DNA from: an uncultured Isosphaeraceae bacterium
GTDB taxonomy: Bacteria; Planctomycetota; Planctomycetia; Isosphaerales; Isosphaeraceae
Reading direction: 5' to 3'
NCBI GenBank assembly: GCA_937907405.1
Contig: CALCIC010000124.1
Span: forward strand, 1 to 15,604
Length of the DNA: 15,604 nucleotides
The number at the start of each line of letters is the position of its first letter. Within the stretch, counting starts at the first letter, position 1. The notes below the pieces were generated by a model. It did not search any database, was not told the origin of the DNA, and saw only the letters and a list, made by a program, of their open reading frames with translations. Both the position numbers and the translations under genes were made by a program. Below, in pieces: positions 1 to 7,109 of the stretch.

Positions 1-30
1 CTCTTTCCCTACACGACGCTCTTCCGATCT
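1..30. other. Illumina TruSeq adapter remnant (not biological sequence)
   Basis: The 30 bases end in GCTCTTCCGATCT and match, base for base, the 3' end of the Illumina TruSeq universal (read 1) adapter as I know it. Genuine sequence therefore begins at about position 31. This marks an untrimmed contig end, so nothing should be inferred about the real upstream neighbour from these bases, and reading frames should not be extended through them. Confidence 0.97.
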
Positions 31-31
31 G

Positions 32-289
32 TTCGTCACCGTCGGCGTCATCGTGTCGCTGACGATCGGGATGACCCGCGCGACCCGTCGGTACGACGCG
101 CTCTCCGCTCGCGTGCAGGCGGCCTTCCATCGCCAGGACGCGCCCCGGCCGCCGGCCCTGTATTCGAGCGACCTCCAAGGCCGGGAGCGGGTCGAGGTGC
201 TCCAGAAGCTTGACGAGATCCTGGCCCGGCTGCCCGCCGACCGCGGGGCGTCGCCCGTGACGCACGGGCCGCTTTCCTCCTCTCAATGA
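32..289 (+). CDS. Small single-pass membrane protein, 5'-truncated
   Basis: An open frame enters from the contig edge. The first true residues (FVTVGVIVSLTIGM) form a hydrophobic stretch that looks like a transmembrane helix, followed by Arg-rich residues (TRATRRY). By the positive-inside rule the C-terminus would lie in the cytoplasm. About 70 soluble residues follow, including an amphipathic segment (QGRERVEVLQKLDEILARL) that could pair in a coiled coil. An internal GTG at 53 would give 78 residues but cuts the hydrophobic stretch, so the real start is probably upstream and lost. The TGA stop overlaps an ATG of the next frame, which suggests one operon with the terminase genes. A small membrane protein here could be a holin-like or other phage accessory protein, but no family is recognised. 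Confidence 0.6.
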   Translation, partial: FVTVGVIVSLTIGMTRATRRYDALSARVQAAFHRQDAPRPPALYSSDLQGRERVEVLQKLDEILARLPADRGASPVTHGPLSSSQ

Positions 290-306
290 TCGATCGAGGC
301 GCCGAC

Positions 307-633
307 ATGAGTGATTCGACGCGCGAGACTGACGCGGGGGACGTGCGGTTCTGGGCCGACGACGGCGTCGCGATCGGCCTTGACGACCGGCTCCGCGCGT
401 TCGTGCTGGAGCTGAGCGGGAAGGAAGGTCTGACGTGGGCCGACCGCATCATCCAGTCGTTGGTCACGACCGCCGCCGGAGGGGACGCGCGGGCGCAGCA
501 TGAGATCTTCCAACGAATCGGCGCGGCGCCGAAGTCGGATCGAACCGTCGAGACGTGTTCCATCGACGACGCGACCGCCCGCAAGGTACTGGAGGCCGTC
601 CGTGGACTTGTCAAGGATCGTTCCGTTGCTTAA
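307..633 (+). CDS. Putative terminase small subunit (TerS-like)
   Basis: A 108-residue acidic protein directly upstream of, and overlapping, the large terminase gene. This is the usual place for the small subunit, which recognises phage DNA and loads the motor. The segment ADRIIQSLVTTAAGGDARAQ followed by HEIFQRIGAAPK resembles the small phage proteins next to TerL that carry a pattern like A.(K/G)GD.RA..EI..RI.G.PK (DUF5681-like, from memory). No helix-turn-helix is obvious. The start at 307 is chosen because GAGG at 296-299 lies 7 bases upstream. The alternative ATG at 286 overlaps the previous stop (ATGA) but has no Shine-Dalgarno sequence. The gene overlaps the terminase start by 32 bases, which suggests translational coupling. 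The functional call rests mainly on position and weak motif similarity. Confidence 0.55.
   Translation: MSDSTRETDAGDVRFWADDGVAIGLDDRLRAFVLELSGKEGLTWADRIIQSLVTTAAGGDARAQHEIFQRIGAAPKSDRTVETCSIDDATARKVLEAVRGLVKDRSVA
591..595 (+). promoter_or_regulatory. Shine-Dalgarno site deciding the GTG start of terL
   Basis: GGAGG lies 6 bases before the GTG at 602, inside the upstream small-subunit frame. It supports 602 as the start over the ATG at 500 in the same frame, which would overlap the upstream gene by 134 bases and add an Arg/Ser-rich, low-complexity N-terminus. Confidence 0.7.
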
Positions 634-2179
634 CGCCGTCCGATGCCGGCCGCCGAAGAGTCGAGCCGAGCTGAGCGACTGGGTGCGCGCGTTCACCGGC
701 GTCACGATCCCGTCGCGGGCCGTCTGCCAGGGGCATTCGGCGCCGTTCGACATGTTCGCCCGCCAGGTGCTCGAGCGCCCCTCGCTGGCCCTCTGGCACG
801 GGCCGCGGGGGAGCGGCAAGTCGTTCCTCTCGGCGCTCGACACGCCCCTCGCCAGCCGGTTCAACCCGCGCCACGAGACCCACGTCCTGGGGGGCTCGCG
901 GGCCCAGTCCGAGCAGATCTACCGGGCGCTCAAGGCGCTGGTGGTCGAGGGCAGGGGGGTCTACGGCGGCGACCAGGACACGCTCGACCGGCTGCTCAAG
1001 ACCGAGGCGCTGTACGGCAACGGGTCGCGGGTTTCGATCCTCGCCGCCAGCCCGACGAGCGTCCGGGGGCCGCACGTCGCCAGCCTGAAGCTCGACGAGG
1101 TCGACGAGATCGCCAACGACATCCGCGAGGCGGCCCTCGGCATGGCGATGGACCTCCGGGGGGTCAAGTCGAGCGTCCTGATGACCTCGACCTGGCACAA
1201 GCTGACCGGCCCGATGGCCGACCTGGTCGAACAGGGGCGCTCGGGCGCGTTTCCAGTGCACACATACTGCGTTTTTGAAGTGCTTGAGCGTTGCCCGACG
1301 TCTCGGAGCGGCAAAAACCTGGAGAAATGCCCGGAATGCCCGCTGATGGCCTGGTGCCACGAAGACCGCCGCCTCGACCCCAAGCTCCGGCCGAAGGCCA
1401 AACGCAGCAACGGCCATTACGGCATTGATGCGTTGATTCAAAAGGTCAAGGGGGTCTCCGCTCGGGTCTTCGCCAGCGACTACCTTTGTCGCGGTCCGCA
1501 GGCCGAGGGGGTCTGGTTCAGCCAGTTCGAGCTGGCCGACAACGTGGGGGAGGCGGCCGAGTTCGACCCGGCGCTTCCGGTCCAGATCGCGGTCGACAGC
1601 GGCGTCTTCACCGGCGCCGTCCTCTTCCAGGTCAACCCCGGGGCGCAGTGGGGGACGGTTCGGGAGCCCTTGCGGGTGAACGTGTTCGCCGAGTATCTGG
1701 CCGAGGGAAAGCCGGCCGAGGTCTGCGCCCTTGAGCTTCGGGAGCTCGCCGACCGTCACTGCGGCGCGGCGACGCGATACGTCTCGACCGACTCGGCCGG
1801 CGGCGCCCGCAATCCGGTCGGCCCGACCGTCCTGTCCGAATATCAGCGATGCGGCCTCGTCGGCGAAACGGGGATCGAGCAGTGGCCCAAGTACCCCGGT
1901 TGCGTGACCGAGGGGCTCGGCCTGATCGAGAGCCTGATTCGATCGGCCGACGGCACGGTTCGACTGAAGATCCACCCCCGTTGCAAGCACCTGGCCACGG
2001 CCTTTTTGAGCTACGCCCGGGCCCGACGTTCGGGCCAGTGGATGGACTACCCGGCCGATCCGCAGCATCCGGCGGAAGACCTGATCGACGCGCTTCGAGG
2101 CGGCCTTCGGGTCGCCTTGCCCGAGGGCGCCAGCCCCGCCGAGCCGCTCCGCCGCGCCAGGGCGGGACGGGTGTTTTGA
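602..2179 (+). CDS. terL: Phage terminase large subunit (ATPase and nuclease)
   Basis: This is the packaging motor that drives DNA through the portal and cuts concatemers. Counting from the GTG start (525 residues), the ATPase domain has a Walker A motif GPRGSGKS at 67-74, a Walker B motif LKLDEVDE at 162-169, and a coupling motif MTST at 194-197. A Cys cluster follows (C231, C243, C246, C252, including a CPEC knuckle) that may bind zinc. The RNase H-like nuclease domain is shown by AVDSG (D332), STDSAGG (D397) and EDLIDALRGG (D496), the expected acidic metal ligands. Length and motif order are normal for TerL, so the protein is probably active. The adjacent upstream gene is the probable small subunit and the portal lies downstream, interrupted only by a palindromic repeat element. 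Confidence 0.95.
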   Translation: MDLSRIVPLLNAVRCRPPKSRAELSDWVRAFTGVTIPSRAVCQGHSAPFDMFARQVLERPSLALWHGPRGSGKSFLSALDTPLASRFNPRHETHVLGGSRAQSEQIYRALKALVVEGRGVYGGDQDTLDRLLKTEALYGNGSRVSILAASPTSVRGPHVASLKLDEVDEIANDIREAALGMAMDLRGVKSSVLMTSTWHKLTGPMADLVEQGRSGAFPVHTYCVFEVLERCPTSRSGKNLEKCPECPLMAWCHEDRRLDPKLRPKAKRSNGHYGIDALIQKVKGVSARVFASDYLCRGPQAEGVWFSQFELADNVGEAAEFDPALPVQIAVDSGVFTGAVLFQVNPGAQWGTVREPLRVNVFAEYLAEGKPAEVCALELRELADRHCGAATRYVSTDSAGGARNPVGPTVLSEYQRCGLVGETGIEQWPKYPGCVTEGLGLIESLIRSADGTVRLKIHPRCKHLATAFLSYARARRSGQWMDYPADPQHPAEDLIDALRGGLRVALPEGASPAEPLRRARAGRVF

Positions 2180-2198
2180 AGTCGACGACCTCGCGCCC

Positions 2199-2347
2199 AA
2201 TCCTTCTCCCGCCGGGAGAAGGCGGCCGAAGGCCGGATGCGAGGCGATCGCCGGAGAAGAGCGCCCTCGACGGCCGTCGTCCGTGGTGTATCCGACGACC
2301 CTCACCCGGCCGTTCCGGCCACCCTCTCCCGGCGGGAGAGGGGATTC
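2199..2347. repeat. Palindromic MITE-/REP-like element with inverted terminal copies
   Basis: The spacer between terminase and portal holds two ~46-base, internally palindromic units in opposite orientation. The left unit (2199-2244) starts AATCC, then has a perfect hairpin at 2202-2222 (CCTTCTCCC, loop GCC, GGGAGAAGG), then GGCCGAAGGCC. The right unit (2299-2347), read on the - strand, starts AATCC, then has CCCTCTCCC-GCC-GGGAGAGGG (2322-2342 on +), then GGCCGGAACGGCC. Aligned this way the two units agree at most positions. The ~54 bases between them are not obviously repeated. The layout resembles a non-autonomous inverted-repeat element or paired REP sequences; such CCCTCTCCC-type hairpins recur between genes in several GC-rich bacteria (recalled, not searched). 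The hairpins lack a following T-run, so they are not classical terminators, but they could attenuate transcription or stabilise mRNA ends. Confidence 0.8.
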
Positions 2348-2403
2348 GGCTCTCAATTGCGTATCAGGATTTGTTCTCTTCCTCATCGAGCACGAAAAGT
2401 ACC

Positions 2404-4002
2404 ATGCCATTTTCGACCACGACAGGCGCGTTGGGTCCTTCGTCGCCGGCGGCGGGCATGCCGCGGATCGCGCTGGCGGACGGCCGGAGGCTCGATCATC
2501 CTCATCCCGAGTGGCTGGCCCATCAGCTCAGGTGGCGTTGGCTGCTCGACTCGTGGGAAGGGGGCGAGGCGTACCGGACGGCGGTGTACGGCTACGACCC
2601 GCACGGCATGCCGGTGCGAAACCTGATCCGGCACAAGCGCGAGTACCCCTCGACGTTCGACGCCGGGTACTCCCCGGCGACCGGACGACCGGCGGGGACC
2701 GACCAGGCGAACCAGGCGACCGACGACGACTATGAACTGCGTCGGGCTCGAACGCCGGCGCCCACATTCGTCGCCGAGGCGGCCGAGACGCACCTCGCGC
2801 GGATCTACAGCCGCGAGGTCAAGCGCGACGGCCCGTCGCGGCTGACCGCCTGGTGGCGCGACGTCGACGGCCGGGGCGCCTCGATCGACCAGTGGATGTC
2901 CGGCACGATCGCGCCGCTCTTGCTGGTCCTGGGGCAGCTCGACCTGATCGTCGACCACCCCGCGACGCCCGACGGCGAGGAGGTCCGCACGCGGGCCGAC
3001 GAGATCCGGCTGGGGCTCGACGCCTGCATCGCATCGTACATTTTGCCTGAAAACATGATGTGGTGGCGTTTGGATCGGCTGGGCAGGTACGTCGAGTGCC
3101 TGGTCCGCGAGGTCCACGACGACAGCCGCACGGCCTGGCGGTTCTGGGACGCGACGAGCTGGACGCTCTACGACGCGTCGGGCGAGGTCGTCAAGACGGC
3201 CCCCCACGGCCACGGCCGCGTGCCGATCGTCCGGGTGTTCGACCGCCGCCGGCCGCGGTGCATGAACATCGGCATCCCCAGATATGAAAGCATCGCGGAA
3301 ATTCAGCGCGAGTATTACAACCGCGACAGCGAGCTCATCCTTTCCGACACCACGCAGGCCCACCCGTTGCTGCAGGGGCCGGAAGACTTCGTCAAGGCCG
3401 ACGGCACGGTGCCGATCGGCCCCAACTGGCTGCTCCCCAAGAAGAAGAACACGCACGGCGGGGCCGCGACCTACGAGGGGTTCGACGTCGTGCCGTTCCC
3501 GAAGGACGGCGCCGAGTCGATCCGCCTGAACAAGGCCGACCTCCGCGACGCCGCGGACCGCGCGGCGCTGTTGACCAAGCCGGCGGGCGCTTCGGGGACG
3601 GGGGGCTCGACGGTCGGCCAAAGCGCGGTGTCGAAGCGGATCGACCAGGCGGCCGGCAACGACCTGTTGAGCAAGATCGCCGGAGTGCTCGGTCGAGCCG
3701 AGCTTCAGCTCGCCGAGCTGGCGCTCACGGTGATGGGCGGCGGCGCGGCCTCGACCGAAGATCGCGAGGCGGTCCGGGTCCAGTATCCGACGGCCTTCGA
3801 CCTCTCCACCGGCGAGGAGCTGGCGCGGACGGTCGGCCAGTTTCAGGCGATCCTGGCGGCGGCGGGGAACGCCCCCGAGACCGAGAGCGAGCTGCTCAGC
3901 CGCCTGATTCGGCTGATGCTGCCGGGGCAGGACGACCAGTCCTACGCCCGCTTCGACGCGGAAATCGCCCTGTACCTGGACGTCGAATCGAAGGGGCCGT
4001 GA
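2404..4002 (+). CDS. Phage portal protein
   Basis: The portal forms the ring at the capsid vertex through which DNA passes, and it nucleates capsid assembly. From the ATG at 2404 it has 532 residues, normal for portals. Supporting features are its position after TerL and before scaffold and capsid, an N-terminal segment AETHLARIYSREV with WWRDVDGRG and SIDQWMSG as in DUF4055/SPP1-gp6-like portals (family from memory), and the later ESIAEIQREYYNRDSELILS helix and LPKKKNTHGG loop. The C-terminal half is helical and Ala-rich (DAADRAALLTKPAGASGTGG). The start is uncertain: 2404 has only a weak GAAAAG upstream, and an ATG at 2458 (MPRIALADGRRL) is a real alternative. The frame stays open back to 1849 through the repeat element, but that extension overlaps terL and is not believed. 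Confidence 0.85.
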   Translation: MPFSTTTGALGPSSPAAGMPRIALADGRRLDHPHPEWLAHQLRWRWLLDSWEGGEAYRTAVYGYDPHGMPVRNLIRHKREYPSTFDAGYSPATGRPAGTDQANQATDDDYELRRARTPAPTFVAEAAETHLARIYSREVKRDGPSRLTAWWRDVDGRGASIDQWMSGTIAPLLLVLGQLDLIVDHPATPDGEEVRTRADEIRLGLDACIASYILPENMMWWRLDRLGRYVECLVREVHDDSRTAWRFWDATSWTLYDASGEVVKTAPHGHGRVPIVRVFDRRRPRCMNIGIPRYESIAEIQREYYNRDSELILSDTTQAHPLLQGPEDFVKADGTVPIGPNWLLPKKKNTHGGAATYEGFDVVPFPKDGAESIRLNKADLRDAADRAALLTKPAGASGTGGSTVGQSAVSKRIDQAAGNDLLSKIAGVLGRAELQLAELALTVMGGGAASTEDREAVRVQYPTAFDLSTGEELARTVGQFQAILAAAGNAPETESELLSRLIRLMLPGQDDQSYARFDAEIALYLDVESKGP

Positions 4003-4064
4003 GGCCGGACGAGGTCCGTCGGCTTCGGTTGCTTGATCGACAAGTCTTTGAATGAGGATCATCC

Positions 4065-4742
4065 GTGAACGACTCGAACGAAGGCCATCCGAGCACGACC
4101 ACGGCGCCGGGCCAGGCGCCGGCCTCGGCGACCTTGTCGGCCGAGGAGCAGCAGCGGCTGCGGACTCTGGAAAGCCAGTTGAAGGAGTATCAACGTCTGC
4201 AAGAGGCGACTCTTGAGCAGAAGGAGACCGAGCGGCTGCGGGCGCTGGCGGAGAAGGGGCAGATCGAAGAAGCCCTGAGCCAGCAGCGGCAGGCGTGGGA
4301 GCAGAAGCACGCCGAGGCGCTGGCGAAGTACTCCAGCCTGGAACGTCAGGTTTACGAGGAACGGAAGACGGCGGCGATCGCCGAGGCGTTCCACGGCCGG
4401 ATGTTCGTTGGGGACACGGCCGAGCAGAAGACGGCCGCCGCCGTGATGGTCCGCAGACTGCTTCAGGACGAATTCGAGACCGTCCGCGACGCGTCGGGCT
4501 CGCTGCTCGTCCGCGACAAGGCGAGCGGCCGTCCGGCGTCCGAGGCGATCCGCGAGCGGCTCGATTCGCCGCAGTTCGCCATCTTCTTCGCCCCCAGTTC
4601 GCGAGGCGGCTCGGGGGGCGACGCCACCCGCGCTCCGGCCTCGGCGCACGCGGCGCAGCCGGGCTCGCTGGAGTCGATCGCCAGCCAGTTCCGCAACCGT
4701 CAGAACCAGTACCAGTCGTTCGGCCTGCACCCGCTGGGCTGA
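4065..4742 (+). CDS. Capsid scaffolding protein
   Basis: A 225-residue protein between portal and major capsid gene. Residues about 26-108 are almost entirely Glu/Gln/Lys/Leu/Ala with heptad-like Leu spacing (EEQQRLRTLESQLKEYQRLQ), a long coiled coil typical of scaffolds. Residues ~135-180 (FETVRDASGSLLVRDKASGR, then FAIFFAPSSRGG) resemble the C-terminal part of known scaffold-like proteins, and the tail is Ser/Gly/Ala-rich with a basic QFRNRQNQYQSF end that could contact capsid subunits. The start is GTG at 4065, with GAGG at 4054-4057 seven bases upstream. No capsid maturation protease gene or Ser/His protease motif is seen between portal and capsid genes, so the scaffold is probably released intact or cut by an unseen protease. 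Confidence 0.75.
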   Translation: MNDSNEGHPSTTTAPGQAPASATLSAEEQQRLRTLESQLKEYQRLQEATLEQKETERLRALAEKGQIEEALSQQRQAWEQKHAEALAKYSSLERQVYEERKTAAIAEAFHGRMFVGDTAEQKTAAAVMVRRLLQDEFETVRDASGSLLVRDKASGRPASEAIRERLDSPQFAIFFAPSSRGGSGGDATRAPASAHAAQPGSLESIASQFRNRQNQYQSFGLHPLG

Positions 4743-4767
4743 CCGCACCGCCCGAGCCCCCCCCATC

Positions 4768-4785
4768 GTGCGGCGCCCGCCGCAT
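4768..4785 (+). promoter_or_regulatory. Small hairpin in the major capsid leader
   Basis: TGCGGC (4769-4774) and GCCGCA (4779-4784) pair perfectly around a GCCC loop, with a G-T wobble outside. The hairpin lies in the 79-base gap between scaffold and capsid genes, 37 bases before the capsid start. It could stabilise the capsid mRNA 5' end or be chance in GC-rich DNA. No promoter motif is recognised beside it. Confidence 0.3.
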
Positions 4786-4821
4786 CGCGCATCACTTCCT
4801 CACCGATCGGAGCTTGCTTCT

Positions 4822-5964
4822 ATGCCTTCTTATGAAAACGGCCCCTTGTCGCAGTACTCGGCCTTCAGCGCCGGCGTGCTTCCGAACGACGTGTTCGGCG
4901 TGGCCATCAACTGGTTCGTGAACCGCAACCCGCTGGTGTCGCGGCTGCCGAAGCTGCCCACCGGGTCGCCGCAGTTCCTGATCACCAACGACAACTACCG
5001 ACCTCGGTCGATCAACCTGAACAACGGTTCCGCGGTTGCTTCGGGGGCGACCTCGGCGGTCGTTGCCGACGCCTCGATGTTCGACACCGGCGACGTGATC
5101 CAGATCGAGCAGGAGTATCTGCTCGTGACGGCCGTGGATCCGGGGGCGAACAGCCTGACGCTGACCCGCGGCTACGCCGGCACCACGGCCGCCGCCCACA
5201 ACGACGGCTTGCCGGTCTTTCTGATCAGCAACTCGCGGACGGGCGCCGAGACGAACGTCGCCAGCGTGAGCCGGATTCCCCAGGCCACCACGCAGTACTG
5301 CCAGACAGTGCAGCACGCCTATCAGGTCGGCGGCGCGCTTCAGGCCGATTCCAACTACGGGACGGCGTACGCCACGCCGCTGGACCGCGACCGGATGCTG
5401 GCCGTTCAGCATGTGATGGACGACTTCGAGAGCGCCTGCTACTACGGCAAGGGAGTCGCTCTGACCTCGGCGTCGAGCCGGCCCTTGATGAAGGGGGTGC
5501 AGAGCATCCTGACGTCCAACAACGTGACCGCGCCGACGAACGCCGCGGCCTACAAGCCGAGCGACCTCGTCCGCGACACGCTTCAGGCGTGCTTCAACGG
5601 CGGCGGCAACCCGAGCCTTCTGGTGGTCAGCACCGACTTCCTCAGCGCGTTCGCGGTGTGGGGCCACGCCGCGATGCGGGTCAACGCCGGCTCCAACGTC
5701 TTCGGCACGCCGATCGATCTGTTCGAGGCCCCGTTCCTCTCGGGGATCTCGATCATCCCGGCGCCGCTGCTTCGTCCCGGCACGGCGATCTGCCTGTCGG
5801 CCCACGAGGCTCGGGTCCGGCTCAAGCGGTCGATGATCGACAAGCCCCGGGGCTCGCGCGGCGACGCCTTCGAGGGGGACATCATCATGGAAGGCGCGAT
5901 CGAGATCGACAACGAGGCGCACCACGCCTGGGTGTCGGGCATCACGGCCTTCTCGGCCGTTTGA
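4822..5964 (+). CDS. Major capsid protein, HK97 fold (SU10/DUF5309-like)
   Basis: A 380-residue main shell subunit. After an N-arm (LPNDVFGVAINWFVNRNPLV), residues 69-135 form a beta-module: SAVVADASMFDTGDVIQIEQ, then EYLLVTAVD, LTLTRGYAGTTAAAH and a final VFLI. This is the usual beta insertion of this capsid family. The core continues with a long spine helix (LDRDRMLAVQHVMDDFESAC), KGVQSILTSN, and the late segments SLLVVSTDFLSAF, IDLFEAPFLSGISIIP and GDIIMEGAIEIDNEAHHAW, typical of the P- and A-domains. Family name is from memory. The ATG at 4822 has GGAG at 4809-4812 nine bases upstream. An in-frame start at 4768 would add 18 unlikely residues (MRRPPHRASLPHR...). It follows the scaffold gene, as expected, and a strong hairpin follows its stop. 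Confidence 0.9.
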   Translation: MPSYENGPLSQYSAFSAGVLPNDVFGVAINWFVNRNPLVSRLPKLPTGSPQFLITNDNYRPRSINLNNGSAVASGATSAVVADASMFDTGDVIQIEQEYLLVTAVDPGANSLTLTRGYAGTTAAAHNDGLPVFLISNSRTGAETNVASVSRIPQATTQYCQTVQHAYQVGGALQADSNYGTAYATPLDRDRMLAVQHVMDDFESACYYGKGVALTSASSRPLMKGVQSILTSNNVTAPTNAAAYKPSDLVRDTLQACFNGGGNPSLLVVSTDFLSAFAVWGHAAMRVNAGSNVFGTPIDLFEAPFLSGISIIPAPLLRPGTAICLSAHEARVRLKRSMIDKPRGSRGDAFEGDIIMEGAIEIDNEAHHAWVSGITAFSAV

Positions 5965-6002
5965 TCGAGCCGAGTGCCGGCGCGGGTTCACGTCCGGCTC
6001 GT

Positions 6003-6032
6003 CCCGCGCGCGTCCGTTCGGGCGCGCGCGGG
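6003..6032 (+). terminator. GC-rich hairpin after the capsid gene (attenuator or weak terminator)
   Basis: CCCGCGCGCG (6003-6012) pairs perfectly with CGCGCGCGGG (6023-6032). Inside, T6013-G6022 wobbles and two C-G pairs close a GTTC loop, giving a 13-pair stem. It lies 38 bases past the capsid stop. It is followed by a G-run, not a T-run, so intrinsic termination is doubtful. The run can also pair in a competing GGGG-CCTT-CCCC hairpin. A role in raising capsid mRNA relative to downstream genes, by blocking 3' exonucleases or partial termination, is inference. Confidence 0.5.
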
Positions 6033-6075
6033 GGGGCCTTCCCCGATCGATCACCCGATCAGGATGTTATTTCTC

Positions 6076-6360
6076 ATGTACACGTTCCCCGGTCTCTGGC
6101 CGTTCATCGAGCGCGCCGCGGAGGGCCGCTCGCCGTATCAGCTCGGCCGCGGCCGCGAGCTGTGGCACGCGAGACAGCTTCAGGACGCGCTCGGCCAGCT
6201 TCCCCGGCTCGACGACCCGAGCCGCAAGGCTCTGTTGGCGCACGCCGTCCGGGTGCGCGACTCGCTGGCGACGGTCGTCGAAGGGATGGACCTGGCCCTC
6301 GCCGAGATCGCCAGGGCCACGGCGACGCCGTTGGAGCCGCGTCGCAGACGCGATCGTTAG
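6076..6360 (+). CDS. Small helical protein of unknown function in the head module
   Basis: A 94-residue protein of no recognised family. It starts MYTFPGLWPFIERAAEGRSP, has a mainly helical, Arg/Leu/Ala-rich body (LWHARQLQDALGQLPRLDD, RKALLAHAVRVRDSLATVVE) and ends in a basic tail (PLEPRRRRDR). The ATG at 6076 is chosen because AGGA at 6061-6064 lies 11 bases upstream. ATG 6064 is in frame but overlaps that site, and an extension to 5974 would translate the hairpin region. Its place between capsid and connector suggests a head-completion, decoration or assembly role. The basic tail might contact DNA or acidic capsid surfaces. Both ideas are inference. Confidence 0.6.
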   Translation: MYTFPGLWPFIERAAEGRSPYQLGRGRELWHARQLQDALGQLPRLDDPSRKALLAHAVRVRDSLATVVEGMDLALAEIARATATPLEPRRRRDR

Positions 6361-6424
6361 ACGCGCGGCGCGGATCGGGCCTCGCCCTCCCCGGATCAAC
6401 CGACACTCTCGTACGAGCTTATCC

Positions 6425-7105
6425 ATGAGCGAGTCAGAATATCTCACCACCGTCTACGCCTGCGACGAGCACGTCGCGGTGCGGAGCAGCGGCGACTTCG
6501 CGGTGCTGGCGCCCGACTGGCAGAAGGCGGCTTACGGGGTGGACGGGGCCTTCGCTCCCGCCGACCGCTGGACGCTGACCTCGGCTTCGGTCGACTTCGA
6601 AGCGGCGGGGGTCCGTCGGGGCCACGTCGTGTCGCTCCGCAAGCCGGCCTCGGCGTTCAAGGGGGCGGGCGAGTTGCTGGCCGTGGAATCGGCCTCGGGC
6701 GCCGCGGTTTCGCTGCGAAGGATCGGAGCGAAGCCCGGCGCCGGGGCGCCCCCCGCGCCCGCCTCGGGCGTGACGGGCGTCGAGTTCGCGATCGCCACGC
6801 TCGACCCTCAGATCGAGGAGGCGAGCTTCGAATTGAATCGACGGTTCAACATCGACCCCGACGTCGGCGGCCGTCGCCCGACTGATCTGTACGACCTCCG
6901 CGATCTGCGGCAGGCGTGCGTGCTCAGCGTTCTGATCCGCCGCTACGCCGCGGAGACGCGCGGCGAACAGGGCGACTTCGCGCTGAAGCTTCAGCAGGCC
7001 CAACGCGAGCTTTCCGAACTCCTGGCGCGGCTCGACCTGCGGTGGGGTTGCAGCGGCTCGGACGAACAATCGACTTCCCTCTTCTCGACTCGCATTGTGA
7101 GGTGA
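6425..7105 (+). CDS. Probable head-tail connector / head-completion protein
   Basis: A 226-residue protein with two visible parts. Residues 1-100 are beta-rich (SSGDFAVLAPDW, RRGHVVSLRKP, ELLAVESASGAAVSLRRI). A Gly/Ala/Pro linker (GAKPGAGAPPAPASG) lies at ~101-115. Residues 118-207 are helical: FAIATLDPQIEEASFELNRR, then YDLRDLRQACVLSVLIRRYA and KLQQAQRELSELLARLDLRW. The helical part resembles gp6-like connectors, which form the ring under the portal (resemblance by eye only). The position between capsid and tail genes fits. The ATG at 6425 has only a weak GAG upstream. The stop (TGA 7103-7105) is embedded in the Shine-Dalgarno site of the next gene, so the two are probably coupled. Confidence 0.5.
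   Translation: MSESEYLTTVYACDEHVAVRSSGDFAVLAPDWQKAAYGVDGAFAPADRWTLTSASVDFEAAGVRRGHVVSLRKPASAFKGAGELLAVESASGAAVSLRRIGAKPGAGAPPAPASGVTGVEFAIATLDPQIEEASFELNRRFNIDPDVGGRRPTDLYDLRDLRQACVLSVLIRRYAAETRGEQGDFALKLQQAQRELSELLARLDLRWGCSGSDEQSTSLFSTRIVR
7099..7105 (+). promoter_or_regulatory. Strong Shine-Dalgarno overlapping a stop codon
   Basis: GAGGTGA lies 4 bases before the ATG at 7110 and its last three bases are the stop of the preceding gene. It is one of the best ribosome-binding matches in the window and predicts high translation of the 151-residue structural protein. Confidence 0.65.
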
Positions 7106-7109
7106 TTCC

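Noticed and set aside
643..1278. Overlapping + strand frames inside terL, the capsid gene, the beta-helix gene and the hydrolase gene (e.g. 643-1278, 5589-6428, 8118-9053, 10989-12752)
   Set aside because: Low-complexity Arg/Pro/Gly/Ala translations in alternate frames of well-supported genes, without ribosome sites.
2202..2222. Rho-independent terminator after terL
   Set aside because: The hairpin is perfect but has no T-run, and it is better explained as part of the inverted-repeat element.
1849..2403. N-terminal extension of the portal frame through the palindromic element into terL
   Set aside because: It would translate the hairpin element and overlap terL by 331 bases. The extension has no portal features.
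2354..2403. Promoter upstream of the portal gene in the AT-richer leader
   Set aside because: A TTGCGT-like hexamer is present but no convincing -10 box at a fitting distance.
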